Shown here in pieces: positions 25,645 to 38,269 of a stretch of DNA of 64,000 nt (position 1 is the first letter of the stretch; each line of letters begins with the position of its first letter). Source of the stretch: Elephas maximus indicus (taxonomy: Eukaryota > Chordata > Mammalia > Proboscidea > Elephantidae). The notes under the pieces are model-generated. The model did not search any database and had not been told where the DNA came from. It was given only the letters and a program-made list of their open reading frames with translations. The position numbers were made by a program, and so were the translations under genes. The stretch is taken from assembly GCF_024166365.1 (NCBI RefSeq), contig NC_064825.1:104174480-104238479 (forward strand). Reading direction: 5' to 3'.

Positions 25645-26172
25645 GTAAATATGTATTTAACAAAACATTTACCAATTCAATATTGTTCACATGTATAATT
25701 CAGTGACATTCATTATGTTGTTCAGCAATTGCCATTATCCATTTCCCAATTCTTTCATCGCCCTTACCAGAAGCTCAGTGTCCCCTAAGCATTCAGTCCT
25801 CCTTTCTTTCTCCCTCCCACCTGCTTCTGCTAACCACTAATAAACTTTGGTCCCTATATATACACTTGCCTATTCTAGATATTTTATGTAAGTTGAATGA
25901 ATATCTGTCTGTTGTGACTGACTTATTTTCCTCAGCATAATGTTTTCAAGGTTCTTCCTTGTTAGAGCATGTGTCAGAACTTGGATTCTCTTTATGGCGG
26001 ACTAATAGCCTTTTGTTTCCATATACCACATTTTATTTGCACATTCATTTTTTGATGGACATTCAAGCTTTTCCCTCTACCTTTTGTATATTGTGAACAG
26101 TGCTGTAATGAACTTGAGTGTACAAGTATCTGTTTGAATTCCTCATTGCTTTTCTTTTGGGTATATGCCTGG
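25645..26172 (-). mobile_element. L1 3' fragment upstream of OR3
   Basis: L1 3' UTR/ORF2-end sequence in reverse, containing GCATAATGTTTTCAAGGTTC, ATTGTGAACAGTGCTGTAAT and TGGGTATATGCC. Unit C has the same insertion upstream of OR4 (59520-60060). Unit A has none at the matching place upstream of OR2 (near 8290). Confidence 0.75.
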
Positions 26173-27149
26173 GAACATGAGTTCTTGAAGATTACTCAAA
26201 CTATCCCCCATGTGAAGATACTAAGAATGTAAACATGAGGGACTTCTATAAACAGGGAAGAAGATCATCTGTATATACTTTGAAGTAGTAGAAAATAGTG
26301 GTAGAACAGCCATGGATGTAAATAAAGTGAGGGAAATTTTCTCTTATTCTTTAGGATATCAAGCACCATGAAAGGTTTTTGAGAATACTATTGTAAGGAT
26401 GCAGAGCAATTCGAGGAAGGAGGAATATTGGACTATCACTCTAGTAAAGGTTTTTGCTTGTCTTCATTGAGGTTGATTAAGGTAGTGGGAGCCAAAGACA
26501 AAAACACCAGTTAGCAGGCTATATATAAATTAGTTGACCTAAGGAGTACCGGACATTTGTTATGGGAATAAAAAGAAAGGATACAGCAGCTACTGTAAAA
26601 GACCTCATAATGCTTATTGTCTAAATGCAGTTAACTTTACAATAGTAATATGTACATCTTAATGACTTGTTGCTATCTTAATTGTATGGTAGCAAGAGCT
26701 TTGCACCTGTGATTCCATTTAATCCTTGTAAGAACCTGTGAGGTTGGAATTATTTCACCCATTTTTCAGGTGCCCAGACAATGTCAGAGACTAATGTTAG
26801 TAGTTATAATAATAAAGGTAATGGTAGCAAAATTTACAGAGCCTTTGGTATGTTCTAAGAGTTTAGCAGACATGTGCTATTCCATCCTCATTACACACCT
26901 GCGAGATTGTTACCAGTATCATTTTTATACTTGTATTACACATTGGGAAATAGAAAATCCGAGAAGTTCAGAATTCTTCCCCAAATCAAGGGGCTAATAC
27001 AGGGCAGAGTCAAGTTTATGAAAAACAATTACATGGGCAGAATATATAGACATAGACAGAAAGAGATAATTCCCAAATATTAAGAAAAATGTGGTGTTTT
27101 TTTTTTTTTCCACTGAAGGGCTTCATCTTGGTCTTTCCCTCCACCCCTG

Positions 27150-27313
27150 CGATCCTATAGGACAGGGTAGAACTGCCCCATAGGGTTTCCTAGGCTGTAA
27201 TTTTTACGAGAACAGATTGCCAGGTCTTTTCTCCCACAGACTGCCTGGTGGGTTCCAACTGCTGACCTTTCAGTTTGCAGCGAAGTGCTTAACCATTGCA
27301 TCACCAGGCTCCT
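27150..27313 (-). mobile_element. AfroSINE (long form), unit B
   Basis: It keeps the internal block AGGCTGTAATTTTTACGAGA and CCAGGTCTTTTCTCCCACAG that shorter copies lack. It is flanked by CTCCACCCCTG and CTTCAGCTCCTG. The same insertion is in unit C (61035-61196). Unit A shows the empty site TCCTTAACTCCTGTCC near 9862. Confidence 0.88.
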
Positions 27314-28507
27314 TCAGCTCCTGTCCCCCTTTCTAATTCCCCTGCAAAGCATGGCCCCAAAACCTTCTGCAAAAATGCTGAAAATGACTGTCACAGAGAC
27401 TAAGTGTATTGGACACAGAAACAGATCTAGAATCTTTCATTTGCAACTATTTTTATCTGGGATGCGTTTCTTGACACCTTACACCCTTGTTTTCTTATCT
27501 CTAAAGAGAATGATAATGTCCACCTCTCTGTTTGTTACAGAATTGATTGAGAGAATACACACGAACACATTCAGCACAGTGCTGGGGAAACACGTAGCAG
27601 TTTATTTGTTCCATTTTTATGACTGTGTGTGCACCTAGGAGATAAGAATTATTGACACTTAGAACAATAATATAGAGAAATATTTAACCACACAATAAGT
27701 ACAAGAATCATCTCCATTCTACCTCTAAAGAAGTCAGAGAGACTTGTATTATCCATAGAAATTTGATCCCAGGAAGGGTTCTCCATGTTTGTGCTTGTAT
27801 TGAATGGTGGATGATTTACGTCATTCAATATTCATATTTATGACTTTTGTACGTAATGTGCATTTAAACCATTTTTCCATCCTGATTATCAGTCTTGATT
27901 GTTAAAGGCAGTTGTCTCCTGGCAGAAGCATGGTACCTGATGTGAGGGAGCTAGGTTATAGTCCTGCAAATTGTTTAATCTCTGTAAACGTCAACTTTAC
28001 CCATCAAATGAGGTTAATGATAATTACCCATATATTTTGCATGTTTGGAGAGAGAAAGAAATATTGTATTAGTATATCTGAAAAGAGTTGAAAAACAGTA
28101 ATTCATCTATTTGAATAGTAATAATGTCAAACAAGAGACAACGTTATTGAGAGACTTACCTTAGTGGTCTTTAGAGATGAACTTTTTGATATTTGGAGTG
28201 TTCAGTAACAATTTCTTCTTCAAACTGACCTACTCTTGAAATGGTAACTTTCAATATGACAGCTATGACACACTTGGCAAGAGAATCTTCAGAAAATTCA
28301 ATATCAAGCAAAAATTTATAAGGTGATGTTTGAGTCTAAATCTTTCCTTTTAGCCTAAAAACTCGAAATCTTTTCTCAGAAAATCTAGAACTTGAATTTA
28401 GACTGGATTCACTTGAAACACTAAAGAGAACTGATATTTACATGTCTCTGGAGCAGTAGTACAAGAGGCAGAAAGTGTGGAGTAAACTTATTTAAAAGAA
28501 TCACTCT

Positions 28508-28627
28508 ACCCATTGCTGTGTGCCCTCAAGTTTATTCTGACTCTTAGGACAGAGTAGAGCTGCCCCATAGGATTTCCTATGCTGTAATTTTTACGGGAGT
28601 ATGTTGCCAGGTCTTTCTTCCCACAGA
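28508..28627 (-). mobile_element. AfroSINE fragment, unit B only
   Basis: Body and internal block (GACAGAGTAGAGCTGCCCCA, GCTGTAATTTTTACGGGAG) without the tRNA-like head. Units A and C are empty here. Confidence 0.8.
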
Positions 28628-29199
28628 GAGTTGCTCTGGATGTGTGAACAACAACGAAAAACATTTTCACTGTGAGCCACATAGATATATAAAGAATTTA
28701 CATAACGGCTAAGGGATCTTACCTTGCTCTCTGAGGACTAAATTATCTCCTTTGAGTGACATGTTACATATTCTGTAAAAACATGCTTAAGAACATCCAT
28801 TGTTGAATAGGGACTTGTATTCCTGCTCTTGGAATCTAACCATGTGAGAGTTCCCTTTCTCTGCCCAAACTTAGAACAATAAAACAATAGTCAAGGAAAC
28901 TGAATGCCATGTGAATAGCAGGTGGCACGATTCCTATGTGTAGACTGTGATATAATTTCTCTGTTGACCCATTTCACAGAGGGGGCTTCTATATTTTCAT
29001 CCATATTAAATCTTTCCTGGAAATCCATTATTGAGTTCTTGGGAGGTAGAGCAGTAGAACATAAAATAAATGGTTGCTATGTTAAAGTGTTTGTCTCCAG
29101 AAGTTGTTTTTCACATTTCAGAGAAGTCTTTGGAAGTAGCCAGAAGCCCCAGAAGGTGCCAGATTACTGTATCTCCTGGTTCTCAAAGGTTGGTCAGAA

Positions 29200-29410
29200 A
29201 GCTATGTCACATTTCCATTGCTATTCAGTCGATTCTGACTTAGTGACCCTACAGGACAGAGTGGAACTTCCCCATAGGATTTTCAAGGCTATAAAAGTTT
29301 ATGGAAGTTGACTGCTTCATTTTTTTCCTGCTGATCAGCTGGTAGGTTCCAATTGTTGACCTTCTGGTTATCAGCTTAATACTTTAGCCACTGAGCCACC
29401 AGGGCTCCTT
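29200..29410 (-). mobile_element. AfroSINE (long form), unit B
   Basis: Full minus-strand copy, head at CCACCAGGGCTCC and tail at TTGCTATTCAGTCGATTCTG. TTGGTCAGAAA occurs on both sides as target duplication. Shared with unit C (63017-63203), empty in unit A. Confidence 0.87.
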
Positions 29411-29540
29411 GGTCAGAAACCTAGGCAGCATTAAATAGGTACAGAGATCTCTAAAGCACAAGAAAAGAGTTCTGGTGTTCCACATCTTTGTCACTTGGTG
29501 TTTTTAGTTGTTATTCTTTTAGTCATTCTAAGGGGTGCAT

Positions 29541-30105
29541 GTTGTTGGTGGTGTTAAAGAGTGGATTCTGACACATAGTGACCTCATGTGACATAGTAGA
29601 GTTGCCCCATAGGGCTTTCTAGGTTGTAATCTTTATAGAGAGCCCTGTTAAAGTGCTAAGCAGCTAACCTAGTGGTCAGTGGTTTGAATCTGCCATTAAC
29701 TCTGTGGGAGGAAGATGTGGCAGTGTGCCTTAATAAAGATTGCAGACTTAGAAACCCTTTGGGGCAATTCTACTGTGTCCTATATGGTTGCTATGAGTCA
29801 GAATCGACTGTGTGGCAATTAGTTTGGTTTTTAATCTTTACAAAAGGAGCCCTGGTGGTCGAGTTGCTAAGCACCCTGCTGTTAACTAAAAGTCAGAGAT
29901 TTGAACCCACTAACCACTCTGCAGGAAAACATGTCCTATAGGGTTGTTATGAGTCAGAATCTACTGTAAGGCATTGGGTTTTAAAAAAATATTTACAAGT
30001 GATAATTGCCAGGTCTTTCTCCCACAAAATGGTTGGGTGGGTTCAAACCTCTGACCTTTTGTTTAGTATTCCAGCACATAACCATTGCACCATCAAGGCT
30101 TCTTA
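29541..30105. mobile_element. AfroSINE nest (two + copies inside one - copy), unit B
   Basis: A minus-strand long-form SINE is split: its tail half lies at 29541-29636 and its head half at about 29990-30105. Inside are two plus-strand SINEs, about 29637-29834 (AGAGCCCTG to AATTAGTTTGG) and about 29844-29985 (GGAGCCCTGGTGG to GGCATTGGG). The short word AATCTTTA or ATATTTACA recurs at each junction, as expected for repeated insertion at one site. Confidence 0.85.
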
Positions 30106-30204
30106 AGGCAGGGTGGAGGTATGTAGTGGTAAATTATTTTGCTTTAATTCACATTTCACTGATGACTAATGGTTTTGTGAGTTTTTTTCATGTTCTTATT
30201 GGTG

Positions 30205-32222
30205 ATAGGGTAATGTACATATCTCTTCAAGGAAGACCAGTTAATACAAGTATTATTCAAATTTATGCACCAACCACAAATGCCAAAGATGGGGATCATG
30301 TATATTTATATCAACTTTTGCAGTCTGAAATTGATCAAACCTGTAATCAAGATGCATTGATAATTACTGGTGATTGGAATGTGGAATGTGGAAGTAGGAA
30401 ATAAAAAAGAAGGTTTTGTAGTTGGAAAATATGGCCTTGGTGATAGAAATGATGCCAGAGAAGGCATGATACAATATCGAAAGACTGATGACTTGTTCAT
30501 TCCAAATACTTCTTTTTCAACAATGTAAATGGTGACTATACACATGGACCTCACGAGATAGAAAACACACAAATAAACCAACTACATCTGTGGAAAGACA
30601 CGACAGAAATGTTCAATAACATCTGTCAGAACAAGGCTGAGGGATGACTGCAGAACAGACCATCAATTGCTCATATGCAAGTTTAAATTGAAATTGAAGA
30701 AAATTGGAACAAGTTCATGGGAACCAAAATGGACCTTGAGTATATTCCACCTGAATTTGGAGAGCATCTCAAGAACAGATTTGATGCATTGAGCACTAAT
30801 GACCAATGACCAGGCAAGTTGTGCGATGACAACAAGGATATCATACATGAAGAAATCAAAAAGTCATTAAAAAGAGAGAAAAGAAAAAAAGGCCAAAATG
30901 GTTGTCAAAAGAGCCTCTGAAACTTACTCTTGAATGTGTAGTAGCTAAAGCAAATGGAAGAAATGAGGACCTAAAAGAGTTGAACAGAAAATTTCAAAGT
31001 ATGGCTCAAGAAGACAAAGCAATGTATCATAAAGAAGTGTGCAAAGAACTAGAGTTAGAAAATCAAAATGGAAGAACATGATCAGCATTTCTCAAGCTGA
31101 AATAATTGAAGAAAAAATTTAAGCCTCCAGTTGCAAAACTGAAGGATACTATGGGCAAAATATTGAACATCACAAGAAGCATCAAAAGAGTATGGAAGGA
31201 ATATAGAGGGCCACTGTAGCAAAAATAACTGGTCAATGTTAAACAATTTCAGGTGGTAAAATATGATCAAGAACTGAGGGTACTGAATGGAGAAGTCCAA
31301 GATGCACTGAGGTATTGGCAATAAAACCAGACTCCAGGAATTGACGGACTTCCAATTCAGAAGTTTCAACAAATGGATGCAGTGCTGGAGGTGCTCACTC
31401 ATCTGTGCTAAGAAGTTTGGAAAGCAGCTACCTGGTCAGCTGATGGGGAAAAATTCATATTTATGCCATTTCCAAAGAAAAGTGATTCAATGCAATTCAG
31501 GAAATTATAGAACAATATCGTTAGTATCACATGCCAGTAAAATTTTGCTAAGGCTCATTCAAAAGCAGTTGCAACAGTACATCCACAGGGAACTGCCAGA
31601 AATTCAAGCAAGATTCAGAAGAAAGCATTTCATTTTACTTGTATCTACAATTAATGCCTATGGAAGCAGAGGTCAAGAAATCAAAAGGCATATTATATTG
31701 GGCAAATCTGGTACAAAAGACCTTTTTAAAGTGTTGAAAAGCAAATATGTCACTTTGAGGACTAAGGAGTGCCTGCCTAAGCCATGATACTTTCAATCAC
31801 TTCATATACATGTGAAAGCTGGACAATGTAACAAGGAAGACCAAAGAAGAATTGATGCTTTTGAATTATGGTGTTGGCAAAGAATATTGAATATAGAATG
31901 GACCTCCAGAAGAATGAATAAGTCTGTCTTCAAAGAAGTACAGCCAGAATTCCCTTTGGAAGTGAGGATGGAAGACTTCGTCTCACATACTTTGTACATG
32001 TTCTCAGGAGGGACTAGTCCCTGGAAAATGACATCATGCTTGGTAAAGTAGAGGGTCACTGAAAAACAGGAAGACCCTCAAAAGATGGGTTGACACAGTA
32101 GCTGCAACAATGGGCTCAAACATACCAATGATTGTGGGGGTGGCACAGGATGGGGCAGTGTTTTTTTCTGTTGCACACAGTGTCACTGTGATTAAGAAAT
32201 GACTCAGTAGCACTTATCAAGA
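30205..32222 (+). mobile_element. RTE LINE fragment with internal deletion
   Basis: The copy enters within the endonuclease (ISLQGRPVNTSIIQIYAPTT; ITGDWN kept) and runs to the RTE 3' end. At about 31620 the reading jumps from QARFRR to FILLVSTINAYG. In the intact element these are some 600 bases apart, so the YADD catalytic block is missing. It has many stops and shifts and is more diverged than the 20585 copy. It split the old unit L1: TTCATGTTCTTA lies on the left and ATCATGTTTTGT on the right. Confidence 0.88.
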
Positions 32223-33718
32223 CATATCATGTTTTGTGAAATTTCTGTTAAGTCCTTTACATATTTCAAAGAAAGTACTTTTGAGGGTGGAGCCCACATG
32301 GCACTATAGACAAAAGCACCACACCGTCCCTCCACAGCAAAGACTCAAAAAACTAAGTAAAACAGAGATAAATGTCAATTCTGCAACCCTAGAGTCAAAT
32401 GAAGAGATAAATAACTCAACCAACCACTGAATGGAATAAGAAACTGACAGAGAAAAGAGAGGGAGGAGGGATATGGGCAGAGGTCCCCTATCAGCTAATG
32501 CAGCATGGATTCACCATCATGGATTCCTGTTGGAGATCGGCAGACACGGAGTACAGGAAAGCAGCTTCACGGAACTCCCAGCAGGACACAGAGCATCTGG
32601 TAATCAGCAATACATGCTTTCCCACCCCCATTTTTCCTCCCCTTGCTCAGCCTCTGCTGCGTCCAAGTGGGATAAGTGACCTCAGCCCGGGAAACACCAA
32701 CTCCATGCTGCTTGGATTCCCCCTGCCCACACTGGTTGGCTCCTTCAGTGCCATTTCGTTGTTGCTGATGTTGCTTTTTTTTTTTTTTGGCTTCTTTTGC
32801 TTTCTAACCTACCTCTCACCTCCTGCCCAACCTTTCTCTCAAACATTTGGCCCTGTGTGTCACTCAGTTAGGGATCTGCTTTCCCTATAAGCATCACCAT
32901 GCTGGTGGGATCCCCAAGGCCTTTTTTGTTTGTTTTCTTTTTCTTTCCTCAGCTTAGGAGCCCCTACTAACCTAACTGTGCTGCCCAGTTTGGGATCCAC
33001 TACCCCGTCTGCTCCAATGGAATTCCTGGAGGCGTTTCTTTGTTTTTCCTTTTTATCTCTCTTCATTTCTTGGTTTCTCATCTCTCTCTACTTACCTTCT
33101 TTTCCTGTCTCCTGCACACCTGGTGTTGTGTGCCATCTCTGCCCCTTCTAGCCAGGCTGTACTTCGCAGCTTGGGAGCCACTGACCTGGTATGCACAGCC
33201 ATGTCAGTGGAATCCCTGGGGGCATTTCTTTGATTTATTTACTCTTTTTTCATTTTTGTTTTTCTTCATTTCTTGGTTTCTAGTCTCTCCACTCCAATGG
33301 CAAACTCCCTCAGCACATTTTTTTTCCTGTTTCTCCCTCCTCTCTTTTCTCTCATACCCATCTTAGCAGAACACATCACAACCTCACCCTTTCCTCCTGC
33401 CTATCTGCACTGTGTGGTGAGCATCATACCCCTAGAAGTACAGGCACAGTCTACCAGAGCCTTCCCTTCACTGATCCCCAGCCTGCCAATACAAAAAACC
33501 TATCCCAGCCCCACCCTTTCAGCTGGACCGGCCCTGCTGCACCATAGCTGAGCAACTGGCCCTGCCCATTGAACAAGGAGGTGAAAAATATTGTGCCCAC
33601 AGATGAGCAAACAAAGAACACACAGTCCGCTTGGTCAGATATAACCAAATAAAACAAAAAAAGCAGCACAAAACAAACAAAAAAACTACAATCAATAAAT
33701 GAAGAAAATAACTACCAA

Positions 33719-34303
33719 ATGTCAAGACAGCAGACAATTTCAAAACATACAAAAAAAAAAAAAAAAAAGGACAGGAAAGTTTTAGTAGGCATCCAAAATG
33801 AAACACCAGTCAACTTTCCAGTAGGAGAAAAGACACTGGAACCACTTGATAGGGAGTTCAAATCTCTAATATTTAGAACTGTCCAAAAGTTGAAGCAAAA
33901 AGCATAGAAAAATGAGGAAAAAATAGACAAATTCATGGAAAAGGCAGACAAATTAATGGAAAATACAGACAAAAATGGAAGGATTCTGGAAACTAATACA
34001 GGAACACGATGTCAAGATAAACTCACAAGTAGAAATCTTACAAAAACAACAATTAGAAGTCCAAAAGATAAACAAGATTTCAGAAGGGGACAGTGTCATA
34101 CAAGGTCTGAGAAGCAGGTTTCAAACAATGGAGAATGGATCAGTTATATTGAAGACAACTTTGAGGGAAAATCAGAAAAAAAAAAAGAAGTAAAAAGAAG
34201 AAAACCTGAAAATGCTGTGGGATACAATCAAAAGCAAAAATATGTGAGTGATCAGAGTTCCAGAACAGGGAGAGAAAATGGAAAACATGGAGGGGATCAT
34301 TGA
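33719..34303 (+). pseudogene. L1 ORF1 remnant
   Basis: Frames at 33719-33907 and 33935-34303 are separated by a stop at 33905-33907 and a frame change. The N-terminus has a run of lysines. The middle is rich in K, E and Q as expected for the ORF1p coiled coil. DNA from 34370 to 34700 (GTGGACCCCAAAAGAAAATC on) still resembles the ORF1 C-terminal part. Confidence 0.7.
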
Positions 34304-37233
34304 AGAACTGCTGACAGAAAACTTCCCTAATATCATGAAAGATGAAAAGCTGATCATCCAAGAAACTCAATGAGCCCCATTTGTGTGGACCCCAAAAGAA
34401 AATCACCAAGGCATATCATCATCACACTCATTAAAACCAAAGACAAAGAAAGAATCCTGAGAGCAGCTCAAGAAAAATGAATAGTCACATACGGAGGGGA
34501 AACAATAAGACTAAGCACTGATTACTCGGCAGAAACCACACAGGCAAGAAAGCAACGGGATGACATATATGAAACCTTGAAAGAAAAGATCGTCAACCAA
34601 AAACAGTGTAACCTGCAAAACATTCATTCAAATATGATGGTTAAATTAGGACATTTCTGGATAAACAGAAATTATGGGACTATGTAAAAACCAAACCAAA
34701 CCAAGCCAAACTTACAAGAGTTATTAAAGGGAGTACTTTGGTTTGATTGCAAACAACATCGGACAACAGTCTGAATCTAGGACACAAGATGACACCAGCC
34801 AGATACCAACCTAGGAAATGAACTCCCAAGGACTATTCAAAAGAATAGTTTTACAGCAGGAAACCAGAGAGGTTAGTCTGTAAATGACAATAATGTCAGA
34901 ACAATAAAAGAGGAAATAAATGGTGTAGGTATAGAACTTTCAGATGAGAGGAAGGCAAGGTGATACCAAGTAATAAAAGACTGGTTCAAATGTAGGAAGA
35001 TAAGGGTAAAATTACAGGCAACCACAAAGAAAGTTAACAAACCTACATATCAAAATAAAGAAGAAAAACAGTCTCAGGAAAAACAAAATCTACAAAAACA
35101 GAAGAAAAAAAAAATCCACAAACAAAAGAAATTCAGCAGAGGAGAGTAAGAGGAACAAAGAAAATGTCTGCACCCACAAAATATTACTACAAAATGACAG
35201 CAAAAAACTCACACCTATCAATAATTACAAAGAATGTAAATGGCCTAAATTCACCCATAAAGAGACAGAGACTGACAGAATGGATTAAAAAAACAAGACC
35301 TATCAATATGCTATCTACAAGAGGCTCATCTTAAAAACAAAGATGTAAATTTATTAGAAATCAAAGGATGGAAAAAATATATATCAAGCAGTTACAAAAA
35401 TAAAAAAAAAAAGCAGGAGTGGCAGTACAAATCTCAGACAAAATAGACCTGAAAACAAAATCTACTATAAAAGACAAAGAAGGACACTATATAATAATTA
35501 AAGGGATGATTCATCATGAAAACATAACCATAATAAATATCTATGTACCCAATGACAGGATTCCAAATTGCATAAAACAAGCTCTAATAGCACTGAAAAG
35601 TGAAGTTGACAGTTCCACAATAATACTAGGAGACTTCAACACACCACTCTCGGTAAAGAACGGAATATCTAGAAAGTAAGTCAACAAAGATAGAGAAGAG
35701 TTAAAGGCCACAATCAGCCAACTTGATCTCATAGACATATTTAGAACACTCCACCCAACAACTGCAAAATACACATTCTTTTCCAACACATGTGGAACGT
35801 TATCCAGAATAGACCACACCTTAGGGCACAGAACAACCCTCAACAAATCCAAAGCATTGAGAAAATAGAAATTATCTTTCCCTGACCACAACACCATCAA
35901 AGTAATTAATGAAAGGAAGAGCAAGGAAAAAAATCCATTACATGGAAACTGAATAATGCTCTACTTAAAAAACACTGAGTAATAGAAGAAATCAGGGATG
36001 TAAAAAAAAAAAAAAATCCTAGAATCAAATGAGAATGAAAACACATCATACCAAACCTTTGGGACACAGCAAAGGCAGTGTTCAGAGATCAATTTATAGC
36101 AATAGGTGCATTCATCAAAAAAGAAAACAGGGACAAAATTAAAATGTTAGCTACACAACTTGAACAAATAGAAAGATAACAGCAAAAGAAACCCACACCC
36201 ACTAGAAGAAAGGAAATAATAAAGATCAGAGCAGAGAGCAGAAATCAAGGAAATACAGAATAGAAAAACAATAGAAATAATCAACAAAACCAAAAGTCAG
36301 CTCTTTGAAAGGATCAGCAAAACCTACAGACCACTGGCCAAACTGACAAAAGAAAAACAGGAGAGGACTCAAATAACCCAAATAAGAAATGAAATGGAGG
36401 ACATTACTGCAGACCCAACTGAAATAAAAAGGATCATAACAGAGTATTATGAAAAACTGTACTCCAACAAATTTGAAAACCTAGAGGAAATGGACAAATT
36501 TCTGGAAACACACTACCTACCCAAACTAATGCTAAATGATGTTAAAAATCTGAACAGATCCATAAAAAGGGAAGAGACTGTAAACGTAATTAACTCCCCC
36601 CCCAAAAAAAATCCCTGGCCCAGATGGTTTCACTGGATAATTCCACCAAACATTCAGAGAAGTGCTTCTACCAGTACTACTCAAACTATTTTGGAACAGT
36701 AGAAAAGGAAGGAATACTTCTGACTTCATTCTACAAAGCCAGCATAACCCTGATACCAAAACCAGGCAAAGACACCACAAAAAGAGAAAATTACAGACCA
36801 ATATCTCTCATGAATACAGATGCAAAACTTCTCAACAAAATTCTAGCCAATAGGATTCAGCATCATATCAAAAAAATAAAACACCGCAACCAAGTAGGAT
36901 TCATGCCAGGTATGCAAGGATGGTTCAACATTAGAAAATCAATCAACATGATCAAGCACATAAATAAAACGAAAGAAAAGAATCCCATGATCATCTCAAT
37001 TGATGCAGAAAAGGCATCTGACAAAGTCCAACAGCCTTTCCCAATAAACACTCTCAATAAGATAGTTATAGAAGGGAAATTCCTCAGCATAACTAAAGAC
37101 ATCTATATAAAACCAATCATCAACATCATTTTTAACGGAAAGAGTCTGAAAACATTCCCCTTGAGAACAGGAACAAGACAAGGATACTATTTATCATCAC
37201 TCTTATTTAACATTAGTTTTTTAGAGCAATAAG

Positions 37234-37401
37234 GGAAACCCTGGTGGCATAGTGGTTAAGTGCTATGGCTGCTAACCAAGAGGTTGGAGATTTGAATCCA
37301 CGAGGTGCTCCTTGGAAACTCTATTGGGCAGTTCTACTCTGTCCTATAGGGTCGCTATGAGTCGGAATCAACTCGATGGCAGTAGGTTTGGTTTCTTTGG
37401 T
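37234..37401 (+). mobile_element. AfroSINE inside L1 ORF2
   Basis: A clean plus-strand copy. The head is GGAAACCCTGGTGGCATAGT with A box TAGTGGTTAAGTG and B box near GATTTGAATCC. The body is GGCAGTTCTACTCTGTCCTA and the tail GGTCGCTATGAGTCGGAATC. TTAGAGCAATAAG and TTAGAGCAGTAAG flank it. Confidence 0.93.
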
Positions 37402-37729
37402 TTAGAGCAGTAAGACAAAACAAAGAAATAAAGGGCATTCAAATTGGTAAGGAAGAAGTAAAATTATCCCTATTTGCAGATAATATGATACTATATACAT
37501 AGAAAACTCAAAAGATTCTAAGGGAAAACTACTGGAACTAATAGAAAGATTCAGCAGAGGAACAGAATACAAGATAAACATACGAAACTCAGTTGAATTC
37601 CTATATACCAATAAAGAGGATGACAAAAAGGAAATCAGGAAAACAATACCATTTATAATAGCCCCTAAAAAAATAAAATAAAATAAAAATACTTAGGAAT
37701 AAATCTAACCAGGAATGTAAAAACCCTTT

Positions 37730-37853
37730 GGTTTCTTACAGTAATATTTTGTGGTTTTCTTTGTATAGGTATTTTACACTCAAGAGCATTTGACTGCATT
37801 TGATTGTAAAAGACATATACAAAGAAAACTACAAAACACTACAACAAGAAACC
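37730..37853. repeat. Imperfect 48-bp inverted repeat within L1 ORF2
   Basis: Left arm 37730-37777 and right arm 37806-37853 are reverse complements with about 7 mismatches, separated by 28 bases. The right arm is the normal L1 sequence and the left arm is the added inverted copy. Confidence 0.88.
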
Positions 37854-38269
37854 AAAAGAGACCTACATAAATGGAAAAACGTACCATGCTCATGGACAGG
37901 AAGACACAACACTTTGAAAATAACAATTCTACCTAAAGCAAACTACAAATACAATGCAATCCGGATCCAAATACCAACATTTTTTAAAGAGATGTAAAAA
38001 CTAATCATTAACTTTATTTGGAAAGGAAAGAGGCCCTGGATAAGTAAAGCACTATTGAAGAAGAAAAATAAAATAGTGGGACTCACACTACCTGACTTCA
38101 GAGCCTACTACACAGCTATGATAGTCAAAATAGCCTGGTACATATATAAGGACAGATACGTTGACCAGTGGAGAATTGAGAACACAGATGTAAATCCATC
38201 CACCTATTGTCACCTGATGTTGGACAAGGGCCCAAAGTCCATTGAATGAGGGAAAAGGCAGTCTTTTTT

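Larger units (their letters stand above)
26173..29199. other. 5' flank of OR3, no gene seen beyond SINEs
   Basis: Collinear with 60060-63016. Open frames such as 27285-27638 and 61170-61523 are alike in both units. They begin in a SINE and run through flanking DNA, so they are not taken as genes. Confidence 0.6.

Noticed and set aside
27285-27638. 117-residue frame repeated almost unchanged at 61170-61523
   Set aside because: It starts inside an AfroSINE and continues in duplicated flank DNA. Similarity reflects the recent duplication and no protein family is recognisable.
32498-33551. Overlapping frames of 90-130 residues in the GC-richer block
   Set aside because: This is the L1 5' UTR preceding ORF1. 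The frames are proline- and serine-rich chance products.
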